Source: an uncultured Ruthenibacterium sp. (GTDB lineage Bacteria; Bacillota; Clostridia; Oscillospirales; Ruminococcaceae). Taken from it: DNA of 41,459 nucleotides. The translations under genes and the position numbers were made by a program. Below, one piece after another: positions 16,046 through 23,897 of the stretch (within the stretch, counting starts at the first letter, position 1; each line of letters starts with the position of its first letter). The notes below the pieces were generated by a model, which saw only the letters and a list, made by a program, of their open reading frames with translations, searched no databases and was not told where the DNA came from. The DNA is taken from the NCBI GenBank assembly GCA_944388395.1, contig CALXIP010000028.1:1-41459 (forward strand), written 5' to 3'.

Positions 16046-16891
16046 TTATTCCTTTGTTGCGCCCGCGCTCAATCCTTCGGTGATCTGCTTGTGGAAGATC
16101 AGGTAAAGGACGACCGTGGGAATCAGCACCACCACAATGGCGGCGGCCAGCGTGGGCCAGGAGCCCTGCTGCGCACCGGCGTAGTTCATCAAAAAGGTGG
16201 TAAGGGTTTTCAGCTTCGTCTTGGGCATATACAGATAAGGCACATACATGTCGTTGACGATGTTCACGATTTTGATGATGATGACCGTGGCGGTAGCCGG
16301 CATCAGAAGCGGGAAAATAATGCGGTAGAAAATGCGGAAATAGCCGCATCCGTCAATCAGCGCGCTCTCGTCCAGCGCCTTGGGAATCTTGCTGACGAAC
16401 TGCATGTACAGGTACAGCTGCATCAGATCCGACGCCACATAAATGATGATGGGGGCGCCCAGCGTGTTGTACAGGCCAATGCTTTGAATGACCTTAAAAC
16501 GGGCGATCTCCACCACAAAGGTGGGAACCATCATTCCAAGGTAGAAGCAGCCCATAATGAGCTTTTTGAAACGGAATTCAAAGCGCTGCAGGCAGTAGGC
16601 CGTCACAGAGCCGAACAGTACGTTGAAAAAGATGCTGATGACCAGAATGATGCCCGTGTTTTTGAAGGCGTCCGGCAAAAGCTTTGCGCCCAGAACCTCG
16701 GCGTAGTTGTCCCAAGTCCACTCGCCCAAAGCGGGAGGCAGGATCGCGGAGGTATTGCCCAGCTGGACCTGTGTTTTCACCGAAGTGAACAGCGTGACCA
16801 GCAGCGGTCCGATGACCGCGGCAATGATGACGGCGGAAACCAGATATTTCACGCACAGGATGAGAATGCGTTTGAGTTTGTCCAGATTCAT
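16046..16891 (-). CDS. Carbohydrate ABC transporter permease (MalG/AraQ type)
   Basis: A protein of 281 residues with six membrane helices and the cytoplasmic EAA loop contacted by the ATPase (ALDESALIDGCGYFRIFYRIIFPLL, where the usual EAA is ESA). MalG-type permeases pair with a MalF-type partner, here encoded 12 bp upstream. No ATPase gene is in the operon, which is usual for CUT1 sugar systems in Firmicutes that share a common MsmK-like ATPase. It is the third gene of the transporter operon. Confidence 0.95.
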   Translation of the reverse strand: MNLDKLKRILILCVKYLVSAVIIAAVIGPLLVTLFTSVKTQVQLGNTSAILPPALGEWTWDNYAEVLGAKLLPDAFKNTGIILVISIFFNVLFGSVTAYCLQRFEFRFKKLIMGCFYLGMMVPTFVVEIARFKVIQSIGLYNTLGAPIIIYVASDLMQLYLYMQFVSKIPKALDESALIDGCGYFRIFYRIIFPLLMPATATVIIIKIVNIVNDMYVPYLYMPKTKLKTLTTFLMNYAGAQQGSWPTLAAAIVVVLIPTVVLYLIFHKQITEGLSAGATKE

Positions 16892-16903
16892 GACGCATCC
16901 TCC

Positions 16904-17788
16904 TTACTGCCGGAAAACTTTTTTCAGTACCACGTTCTGGAACAGATAGACCAGGATGACGATGACCATGATGGCTACCGCCATGGTGGCCGCCATGCCG
17001 AAGCTGTTGTACTTGAACGCGGTGTCGATGGTGTACAGCGTAAACGTGGACGAAGCATAGCCCGGTCCGCCGTTGGTCATGATGAACGGAATGTCGAAGC
17101 ACTGCAGCGTGCCGCGAATGCAGTCAAACATGACGAAGCTGAACACCAGCCAGATGGACGGAAGCTGAATGCGCCACAGCTGCTGCCAGGCGTTGGCCCC
17201 GTCAATGCGGGCCGCCTCCATCACCTCGGTGGGGATGGACGTAAGCCCTGTGGAAAACAGCACAATATGATAGCCGCTGAACCGCCAGGCTGAGACGGAT
17301 GCCAGCACAAAGTTGACCACCTTCGGGTCGCTGAGCCAGCTTTGAATCCAGCTGCTCAGGCCCAGGCTGGTCAGAATGTCGTTGAACGCGCCGTTGACCG
17401 GCGAGAAAAAGTAGGAAAATGCATACGACATGCCCACGCCGTTGATGATGAAGGGCAAAAAGGCAATGGTTTTGACCAGGCCCGTGCCCTTGAATTTGGT
17501 ATTCAGCATCACCGCGATGGAAAGTTCAATGGGGATCATCACCATGTGCACAGCCAGGTAGATGAAGTTGTTGCGCAGCGAAAGCCAGAGGTCCGGCGAT
17601 TTCGTGAACATATCAACATAGTTCCCCACACCGACAAAATCGCGGTGTGGGGAAATTCCATCCCAGCTTGTGAAGCTCATGGCGACCAGATCAACGGAAG
17701 GATAAACCACAAACATCAAAAGCAAGATCACCGGAATGGCCAGTGACAAGACGATGAAGCGGTTTCTGCTTTTTCTGATCGACTTCAT
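16904..17788 (-). CDS. Sugar ABC transporter permease (MalF/UgpA type)
   Basis: A protein of 294 residues from the ATG at 17788 (GAGGA site); the open frame extends further upstream without support. Six membrane helices and the canonical EAA loop EVMEAARIDGANAWQQLWRIQLP are present. The N-terminal KSRNRFIVLSLAIPVILLLMFVVYPSVDLVAMSF is typical of the family. It forms the heteromeric channel with the 281-residue permease; the binding protein gene is 31 bp upstream. Confidence 0.96.
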   Translation of the reverse strand: MKSIRKSRNRFIVLSLAIPVILLLMFVVYPSVDLVAMSFTSWDGISPHRDFVGVGNYVDMFTKSPDLWLSLRNNFIYLAVHMVMIPIELSIAVMLNTKFKGTGLVKTIAFLPFIINGVGMSYAFSYFFSPVNGAFNDILTSLGLSSWIQSWLSDPKVVNFVLASVSAWRFSGYHIVLFSTGLTSIPTEVMEAARIDGANAWQQLWRIQLPSIWLVFSFVMFDCIRGTLQCFDIPFIMTNGGPGYASSTFTLYTIDTAFKYNSFGMAATMAVAIMVIVILVYLFQNVVLKKVFRQ

Positions 17789-17819
17789 ATAGCTGTCCTC
17801 TTCAGTTTCAATGGATCGA

Positions 17820-19166
17820 TTATTCCATGCCGAGTTTCTCACGGGCGGCGGACCAGTCCGCGTTCAGCTTATCAAACGCGGCTTCCAGGTCAAAGCCCTC
17901 GGTCAGCATCTCGGTGCCGACTTTATTGTAGTCGAATTTGCACTCGTTGACAATGGCAGTGTAGTCGTCCGCGCCGCCCATGTAGGCTACGATGTTGACG
18001 TTGGTCTGCGCCTCGTCCGCATAAGCCATGTACGGATCTTTCGCCTTCTCAGCGGTGGTCATGGTGCTGTCGCTGGACAGTTTCTGCACATAGTCGGGGT
18101 AGAAGTCGTTGAAGTAGAACTCCAGGAAGGCTTTCGCCAGCTCAGGATTCTCAGAGTTGGTGGTAACGCCCATGAAGAAGTCGCCCTGCGCGATGTGGTT
18201 GATGGTGCCGTCCTCACCGGTGTAAGGCACATAGAAGCTCTTCAGATCGGTCAGGTCCACGCCGCTGGCTTTGATCTTGGCCAGGCCCATGGAGTTGTCG
18301 ATCATCATGCCGGCCTGTTTGTTCAGGAACAGGCTCAGAGTCTGGTCATAGCCCAGGCCCAGGGGATCGCTGCCCAGAACGCCCTTGCTCAGCAGCTCGT
18401 ACACTTTGGTGTAAGCCTCACGGATGGGCTCGCCCTCTGCAAAGGGCTCGTCCACGGTAGCCATGTAATCCCAGTAGGTTCCGTTGCCGGAGAAGCTGGC
18501 CGGAGAGTACTCCATCAGCGGATACATGGGCCAGCTGTCCTTGGCGCCCATGCCGATGGCCATGAAGGAGGGATCGTCCGCGCCGTAGTAGTTCTGCAGG
18601 GTCTCGCAGACCGTCACAAACTCGTCCCAGGTCTGAGGAACTTCCACGCCGGCTTCCTCAAACAGGTCGGACCAGTAGTACACATAGTCGCTGGAGATTT
18701 TCTCGGGAATGCCGATGACCTTGCCGTTGTACTCGCAGTCCGCAGCCAGAACGTTGTTGGCAGCAGCCTGGGTGTCGCTCAAATCCAGCATGTAGTCGCC
18801 GTACACAGAGAAATAACGGGTCTGCAGATACATCAGGTCGGGCAGTTCGTTGGCGGAAGCACGGATCTTCATCTGGTTGAAGTACTCAACGTCATCCTTG
18901 AACTCTTCGATCTCCAGATCCACGTTGGGATACAGCTCCTGGAAGCGGCCTTCCAGGTCCAGTTCCTCATAAAAATCGATGGCCTCGTTGTCCCAGGTCG
19001 CAAAGGTCAGGGTCGCTTTGATGTTGGGATCCAGCTCCCCTTCCGCCACAGCGCTGCCGGACGCGGCAGAAGACGCGGCCGTGCTGCTGGACGTGCTTGC
19101 GCCGCAGCCTGCAAACAGGGCAGCCGCCATGCAAACGCTCAAAACAGTTGCAAAAACTTTTTTCAT
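17820..19166 (-). CDS. Extracellular sugar-binding lipoprotein of CUT1 ABC transporter
   Basis: A protein of 448 residues from the ATG at 19166, with AGGAGG about 10 bases upstream. It has a lipoprotein signal peptide KKVFATVLSVCMAAALFAGC (lipobox LFAGC), then a Ser/Ala-rich linker and a family 1 solute-binding domain (TLTFATWDNEAIDFYEELDLEGRFQELYPNVDLEIEEF). It captures an oligosaccharide or glycoside for the two permeases downstream. The adjacent YesM/YesN-type regulators are typical for plant- or host-glycan-derived sugars; the exact sugar is unknown. Confidence 0.95.
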   Translation of the reverse strand: MKKVFATVLSVCMAAALFAGCGASTSSSTAASSAASGSAVAEGELDPNIKATLTFATWDNEAIDFYEELDLEGRFQELYPNVDLEIEEFKDDVEYFNQMKIRASANELPDLMYLQTRYFSVYGDYMLDLSDTQAAANNVLAADCEYNGKVIGIPEKISSDYVYYWSDLFEEAGVEVPQTWDEFVTVCETLQNYYGADDPSFMAIGMGAKDSWPMYPLMEYSPASFSGNGTYWDYMATVDEPFAEGEPIREAYTKVYELLSKGVLGSDPLGLGYDQTLSLFLNKQAGMMIDNSMGLAKIKASGVDLTDLKSFYVPYTGEDGTINHIAQGDFFMGVTTNSENPELAKAFLEFYFNDFYPDYVQKLSSDSTMTTAEKAKDPYMAYADEAQTNVNIVAYMGGADDYTAIVNECKFDYNKVGTEMLTEGFDLEAAFDKLNADWSAAREKLGME

Positions 19167-19211
19167 TGCGTTGGTCCCTCCTAAAATTGTTTGTTCAGAG
19201 TCCTTTTCACA

Positions 19212-19228
19212 CACCGGATACCCCGGTG
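19212..19228. promoter_or_regulatory. Palindrome upstream of the sugar-binding lipoprotein gene
   Basis: CACCGG-ATACC-CCGGTG is a perfect 6-bp dyad with a 5-base centre, 46 bases upstream of the start codon, between the two-component operon terminator and the transporter operon. It may be an operator or a leader hairpin. Confidence 0.45.
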
Positions 19229-19247
19229 ACATCATTGAGCATACCAT

Positions 19248-19282
19248 AAAAACTCCGCGCCATAAAATGACGCGGAGTTTAT
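19248..19282 (-). terminator. Terminator of the two-component operon
   Basis: On the minus strand, stem AACTCCGCG (19271-19279) with CGCGGAGTT (19251-19259), an 11-base loop and a U tract (19248-19252). It separates the response regulator gene from the ABC transporter operon. Confidence 0.85.
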
Positions 19283-19283
19283 T

Positions 19284-20852
19284 TTATTGATATTTTTTTA
19301 CATTTTCTTTACGGTATTGTTTCGGCGTGACTCCCGTCACCTTTTTGAAGACACGCATAAAGTGTTCCACGTTGTTGTAACCCACTGCATCAGCGATCTC
19401 ATACATGCGCATGGCGCTCTTTTCCAAAAGGTCCTTGGCCGCACTCACCCGCAGCTGGTTCACGTAATCGGAATAGGAAACCTCAAACCTCTTTTTAAAC
19501 AAAGTGCAGAAGTATTTTTCGTTGTAGCCGCTGTGCTCCGACACTTCTTTCAGAGACAGGTCCGCCCGCATGTAATTGTCATCCACATAACGTTTTGCCT
19601 TCAAAACGGAATCCGGGAAGCGCTGGTCGTAATTGGACTCAAAATATTCCATGATCCGCCGCAATGCCGAAGTGAAATAAATCACCAGATCCCGCTGGGT
19701 CTCGATGCTGTGCAGCCGGTCGTACAGCTGATGATCCAGGCCCAGTTTATAGGCGATCTGCATGTCGTAAAAGCCCATTTCATAGTACAGGTTGTACAGG
19801 TACAATAGCGCCAGCGACTGGCCCTGTGCCAGCGGAAGGTCCTGCATGGCCCCCACCAGTTCGGTCTTGTAGCGCTCCACCCCGGCGAAGTCTGCGTTCA
19901 TCACCGCCCGAATAAACGGCATGCAGCTTTTGGCCTGACGCAGCGCTGTCACGGGGTCAAAACGCGCGTAATAACTTTCGTCGTAAATGCGGCCCGGCCC
20001 CAGAACGTAACGCAGCGTGGTGTTGGTCTCCGCCTGCTCCAGCACGGTGTAAAAGTTTTCCGCCGGGCGCTTGTGGGGAATGGCCACACCCACCGTGCAG
20101 GAGATGTTCATATAATTTTTCCACGCCTTCTGCACCAGAGAGAAAAACGCCCGCGCCTTGTCCGCCGTGCGGCCCGGCTGCGCCAGAGAGTAAAACAGAA
20201 AATGGCGGGAGACGTCCAGCGAATAGAAGCCGTCCGTGGGCTTCATCTGAGGCATCTGCATCACAAGCCGGGTCAGCGGCTGCGTCAGCGTGGCATGCAC
20301 GTCCCCGCCCAGACGCGGCAGCTCCCGGTACACTTCATCCAAAAAGAAGCAGCCGATCACATATCCCTGCTCCAAATCTCCCAGAGACCGGGGATCTGCA
20401 TTGTGAAAGAACACATCTCCGAAAACCGCGCTCACATTGGGCAGTGCTTCCGCTGCCGGCTCTTCCGCCGGGCCGGCGGGCAGTTTTTCCTTCGCTTCCC
20501 GCACCAGCTCCAGCATTCTGTCCGACGTGACTTCCTGCTTGAGCACATAGTCCGACGCGCCCTTTTTGAACGCCTGTTTCACCTGCGGGAAGTCGTCAAA
20601 GGCACTGAGGACCACAATGTAGGGCGACAGGCCCATGGCGTGCACCCGGTCGATCAGTTCCAGGCCATCACAAACCGGCATGCGGATATCGGTAAAAATC
20701 AGGTCCGCAGGGCGGCGGGAAAGCGCATCCAGCGCCGCCTGACCATTGGGGTAACAGCCCTCCAGCACAAAGCCCTCGGCCTCCCAGTCCACCATCTTTT
20801 CCTGGGCGGTGCGAACCATCATCTCATCGTCCACAATCATCGCTCGCAGCAT
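19284..20852 (-). CDS. AraC-type response regulator (YesN-like)
   Basis: A protein of 522 residues from the ATG at 20852, which has GGAGG 6 bases upstream. The receiver domain (1-125) has acidic D8/D9, phospho-acceptor D55 in FTDIRMP and K105. A long linker (about 130-410) leads to a C-terminal AraC double helix-turn-helix (KAKRYVDDNYMRADLSLKEVSEHSGYNEKYFCTLFKKRF, then YEIADAVGYNNVEHFMRVFKKVTGVTPKQYR). It should be phosphorylated by the histidine kinase whose gene overlaps it by 29 bp and probably activates the downstream sugar transporter operon. Confidence 0.96.
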   Translation of the reverse strand: MLRAMIVDDEMMVRTAQEKMVDWEAEGFVLEGCYPNGQAALDALSRRPADLIFTDIRMPVCDGLELIDRVHAMGLSPYIVVLSAFDDFPQVKQAFKKGASDYVLKQEVTSDRMLELVREAKEKLPAGPAEEPAAEALPNVSAVFGDVFFHNADPRSLGDLEQGYVIGCFFLDEVYRELPRLGGDVHATLTQPLTRLVMQMPQMKPTDGFYSLDVSRHFLFYSLAQPGRTADKARAFFSLVQKAWKNYMNISCTVGVAIPHKRPAENFYTVLEQAETNTTLRYVLGPGRIYDESYYARFDPVTALRQAKSCMPFIRAVMNADFAGVERYKTELVGAMQDLPLAQGQSLALLYLYNLYYEMGFYDMQIAYKLGLDHQLYDRLHSIETQRDLVIYFTSALRRIMEYFESNYDQRFPDSVLKAKRYVDDNYMRADLSLKEVSEHSGYNEKYFCTLFKKRFEVSYSDYVNQLRVSAAKDLLEKSAMRMYEIADAVGYNNVEHFMRVFKKVTGVTPKQYRKENVKKYQ

Positions 20853-22581
20853 GGCCTTCCTCCTTTTCATCCATTTGCGCGGGCAGCGTCACGCGGACAC
20901 AGGTGCCCTGTTCCAGCCCGCTCTCCACCGCAAGGCCGTATTGTTCGCCGTACTGCAGTTTCAGCCGGCGCTGCACATTCCACAGGCCGATGGAGTGACC
21001 CGTCTCCTTTTTGGGGCCCACCAGACAGGCGCGCGCCTGCTGGTCGGTCATTCCGGCGCCGTTATCCCGCACGCAGATGTGCAGCACGCCTTCCTCCACA
21101 CGGCCGGTCAGCTGGATCACCCCGTCTTCGCGGCCATCCAGACCGTGGAAGATCGCGTTTTCCACAAGCGGCTGCAAAAGCAGCTTGGGCAGGCGGCAGG
21201 AAAGGCTGTCCGGGGTAAATTCCTTGTTCACCGCAAAGCTGTTTCCGTAGCGCACCTCCATGATCTGAATGTACGCGTCCAGAAGGCGCACCTCGTCCGC
21301 CAGCGTATAGCGCCGGCTGCGGTTGCGCAGCACACAATCCAGAATGCTCATCAGGTTGGCGGCCATATCCCGGATGGAATCGAACTTGGCAATGTCCGCC
21401 ATAAAGAGGATGGTGTTGATGGTATTCAACAAAAAATGCGGATTGATCTCGCTTTGCAGCGCCTTCAGCTCTTCCTGATACTTCTCCTCTTCCCTGCGCC
21501 GGTTCTCTTCGGTCAGCGTTTGCATCCGGGCGCCGGTGTCGTTGTAACACTCCATCAGTTCCCGCAGTTCCCGATGGCCGTCCGGGGCAAGCCGGTGGGA
21601 AAAATCCCCCGCCTGAAGCCGCTTCATTCCGTCGTACAAACTGTTCAGCGGGTCCAGAATCCGTTTCAAAAACAAGATGGAAAAAGCCAGGTACAGCGCA
21701 AAAATTACTGCAAATACCACCAGCAGCAATGCACCCGCCTGGTAAACTCCCGCCAAAAGCCGCTGGTTGTCCACCAGCGTCAGAACACACAGGCCCGTGC
21801 TTGCCACCGGCGTGGTGATGCACCAGTCCATGCCATCGTAGGCCCCGTTCGGGTCATTCCAAAAGGCCACTGCCGCATCGCGGTAGGCTTCATCGCCCGC
21901 CAGCACCTGCCCGTCCAGCAGCAGGAACATCCGGGTCGCGGGATTTTGTGTGTCATATCCCTGCATCAGCGCCTCGGCCTCGGTTTCAAAGTACAGGCAG
22001 GCTTCTTCCAAAGCGCCGCCCTCATCCCCCATGCTGATGGCGGCAGTCAGAAGGATTTTTCCCGGGCGATTGGTGGCGTGGATCAAGGTATCCGGCGCAG
22101 CCGCGCCTACCACCACCCGCTCCGGCTGCTGCAGCGCCTGACGGTACCAGTCCATTTCCTCTACATTCTGCCGCGGCACAGCCAAAGCCGTGTACAATTC
22201 ATAGGCGGTCCCGTCCTTCAGGTACAGATGCAGCGCCGCCAGGCGGCGGCCGGTGAGCCGGTAATATCCGAAGGTATCATCCAAAGCCGATTGAATTTCA
22301 TACCGCTCGCCGGCGCTTTGGGGCAGCTGCTGCACCAGAGACAGCGCGTCTCCTTCCGGCGAAAGCAGAAAATGCGAAAGCTGCAGCGATGCCTGCTGCA
22401 CTTCCTGGCGAAGGGTGTCGGAGACGGATTTCTGCTGAAGCTCAATGGTCTCCCGGGCATCGGACAGCTGCATGCGATAGAAATAGCCCAGTCCCACGCA
22501 GGCAGCCACCAACAGGGGCAGTACCGTCAAAAGGAAAAACGCGCCGTAATATGTGCGCCGCAAACTGGCCTTTTTTTTCAC
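20824..22581 (-). CDS. Sensor histidine kinase (YesM/LytS-like, His_kinase family)
   Basis: A protein of 585 residues. The start is a GTG at 22581 with GGGGGGAG 6 bases upstream; an ATG at 22614 lacks such a site. A membrane helix near residues 10-35, a large extracellular sensor domain (about 35-280), a second helix, and a HAMP segment (LNSLYDGMKRLQAGDFSHRL) are followed by the kinase core. The core has phospho-acceptor H382 in EINPHFLLNT, N475 in VENAIFHG and D506 in DNGAGM. The extracellular domain probably senses a sugar or contacts the binding protein. The gene overlaps the response regulator gene and follows the EFR1 gene by 49 bp. Confidence 0.95.
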   Translation of the reverse strand: MKKKASLRRTYYGAFFLLTVLPLLVAACVGLGYFYRMQLSDARETIELQQKSVSDTLRQEVQQASLQLSHFLLSPEGDALSLVQQLPQSAGERYEIQSALDDTFGYYRLTGRRLAALHLYLKDGTAYELYTALAVPRQNVEEMDWYRQALQQPERVVVGAAAPDTLIHATNRPGKILLTAAISMGDEGGALEEACLYFETEAEALMQGYDTQNPATRMFLLLDGQVLAGDEAYRDAAVAFWNDPNGAYDGMDWCITTPVASTGLCVLTLVDNQRLLAGVYQAGALLLVVFAVIFALYLAFSILFLKRILDPLNSLYDGMKRLQAGDFSHRLAPDGHRELRELMECYNDTGARMQTLTEENRRREEEKYQEELKALQSEINPHFLLNTINTILFMADIAKFDSIRDMAANLMSILDCVLRNRSRRYTLADEVRLLDAYIQIMEVRYGNSFAVNKEFTPDSLSCRLPKLLLQPLVENAIFHGLDGREDGVIQLTGRVEEGVLHICVRDNGAGMTDQQARACLVGPKKETGHSIGLWNVQRRLKLQYGEQYGLAVESGLEQGTCVRVTLPAQMDEKEEGHAASDDCGR

Positions 22582-22630
22582 AGCCGTCTCCCCCCTTCTC
22601 CGCGATGCTTTCATTGTAACATATTCCCGC

Positions 22631-23383
22631 TCACAGGAACAGTTCCACTTCCCGCCGGCTGGAAAAATGTTCGGTGAGATAGGCCTCCAGCGCGGAAGTA
22701 TCGCACTGAATCGCCCCGGCGGGACACACTGCCACACAGTGCATACAGTGGATGCACTTGCACTCGTCCACGTGCAGATCCGGCCCGATGGCTTGCGCCG
22801 GACAGGCGCGCACACAGGCGCCGCAGCGATTGCATTTGTTTTCATCCCGGGTTTTCGGCACCGGCTTTGCGGGCTTGGGCGCCGGTGTTTTTTCACCCGG
22901 CAGCTGCACCGAATGCACCTGCCCCGCGTTCAAACGGGCGCGCACGGTTTCGGCCAGATGGGCCAGGGCCTCTGTGTCCAGTGCATCCGGCCGTCCTGCG
23001 CCCAGGCCGGGAGCAAAGGTATGCGGCGTGATGCACGCCGCTGCGCCCGCACATACAAACCCCTGTCCTTCCAGCTGGAAAGCCAGCTGGGCCAGCGCAT
23101 CGTCATAATGGCGGTTCCCGTAACAGGCCAGCAGAATGCAGGGCGTGTTCTCTCCGTGCAAATTTTCAAACAGACCGGGCACTGCGGGTACCCGCCCGGC
23201 GTACACCGGGAACGCCAGCACCAGCACATCCCCGGCGCCAAGCGAAACCGGCTCCAGCCGCGCAGGCGGGCAGGTGGCGTCCACCCGGACCGCCTGCGGG
23301 TCCCATTGATTTAAAAAACATTCCAGCGCGCGGCGTGTGCCGCCCGTCGGGCTGAAAAAAACTGCCGTCGTATGAAAATCCAT
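22631..23383 (-). CDS. EFR1-family flavodoxin-ferredoxin fusion protein
   Basis: About 250 residues; two adjacent ATGs (23386 and 23383) follow GGGAGG at 4 and 7 bases. The N-terminal flavodoxin-like domain has VFFSPTGGTRRALECF (FMN phosphate loop) and LAFPVYAGRVPAV. The C-terminus has two 4Fe-4S motifs: CNRCGACVRACP and CIHCMHCVAVCP. This architecture is named EFR1 and is found in anaerobes as an electron-transfer protein; partners are unknown. A possible -10 TACAAT lies just upstream near 23405. It may be cotranscribed with the two-component genes, though a functional link is not evident. Confidence 0.9.
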   Translation of the reverse strand: MDFHTTAVFFSPTGGTRRALECFLNQWDPQAVRVDATCPPARLEPVSLGAGDVLVLAFPVYAGRVPAVPGLFENLHGENTPCILLACYGNRHYDDALAQLAFQLEGQGFVCAGAAACITPHTFAPGLGAGRPDALDTEALAHLAETVRARLNAGQVHSVQLPGEKTPAPKPAKPVPKTRDENKCNRCGACVRACPAQAIGPDLHVDECKCIHCMHCVAVCPAGAIQCDTSALEAYLTEHFSSRREVELFL

Positions 23384-23470
23384 CATAAAGCCTCCCTTTT
23401 CTTTGATTGTACCACGCCCGGCGGTAAAAAGCGCGTTTTTTCGCGCAGAACATAAAATTTGGCGCGCACA

Positions 23471-23498
23471 CATAACCCGTCTGCCTTTTGCATAAAGT
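23471..23498 (+). promoter_or_regulatory. Possible sigma-E-type sporulation promoter of spoIIID
   Basis: CATAAAGT (23491-23498) matches the sigma-E -10 consensus CATACAnT at all but one fixed position. About 14-15 bases upstream is CATAAC (23471-23476), a weak -35. The -10 ends 30 bases before the start codon. In Bacillus spoIIID is sigma-E dependent. Confidence 0.4.
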
Positions 23499-23528
23499 GT
23501 AGCAAATTGTGTTTTTGGAGGAATGTGC

Positions 23529-23789
23529 ATGAAAGGGAACCCCGAAGAGCGCGCCATTGCGCTGGGTGAATATATTACAGCCAACAACGCCACGGTCCGC
23601 TCTGCGGCCAAGGCCTTCGGCATTTCGAAAAGTACGGTACATAAAGATGTGACATTGCGTCTGGCGCGGCAGAATCGGGGACTGTATCAGGAAGTGCGCC
23701 GCATCCTGCAGGTAAACAAAGAGGAACGCCACCTTCGCGGCGGCATGGCCACCCGTCGGAAATATCATCCGGAACGTTCTGCGCAGTGA
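23529..23789 (+). CDS. spoIIID: Sporulation transcriptional regulator SpoIIID
   Basis: A protein of 86 residues from the ATG at 23529, which has GGAGG 7 bases upstream; the ATG at 23523 is too close to that site. The sequence keeps SpoIIID hallmarks: RAIALGEYI, TVRSAAKAFGISKSTVHKDVTLRL (helix-turn-helix with the invariant SKSTVHKD) and the C-terminal basic segment RHLRGGMATRRKY. SpoIIID controls mother-cell genes after sigma-E activation, including genes for sigma-K. Its presence indicates an endospore-forming lineage. Confidence 0.96.
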   Translation: MKGNPEERAIALGEYITANNATVRSAAKAFGISKSTVHKDVTLRLARQNRGLYQEVRRILQVNKEERHLRGGMATRRKYHPERSAQ

Positions 23790-23803
23790 CGTTTTTCACA
23801 GAT

Positions 23804-23848
23804 AAAGGCTGGGCGCCCCCTTAAAGGGAGCACCCAGCCTTTTTTGTT
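23804..23848 (+). terminator. Terminator of spoIIID
   Basis: An imperfect long hairpin (AAAGGCTGGG arm 23804-23813 pairing with CCCAGCCTTT, further pairs inside) is followed by T6. Confidence 0.88.
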
Positions 23849-23860
23849 TTGAACCGCAGC

Positions 23861-23897
23861 AAAAACGGAGCAGGATCACGCGTCCTGCTCCGTTTTT
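23861..23897 (-). terminator. Terminator of the Pel-like operon
   Basis: A 14-15 bp perfect stem (AAAAACGGAGCAGGA 23861-23875 with its complement 23883-23897) and a 7-base loop end on the minus strand in a T run. The last gene's stop codon (23876) lies in the loop. No other terminator was seen in the 14 kb upstream. Confidence 0.92.
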
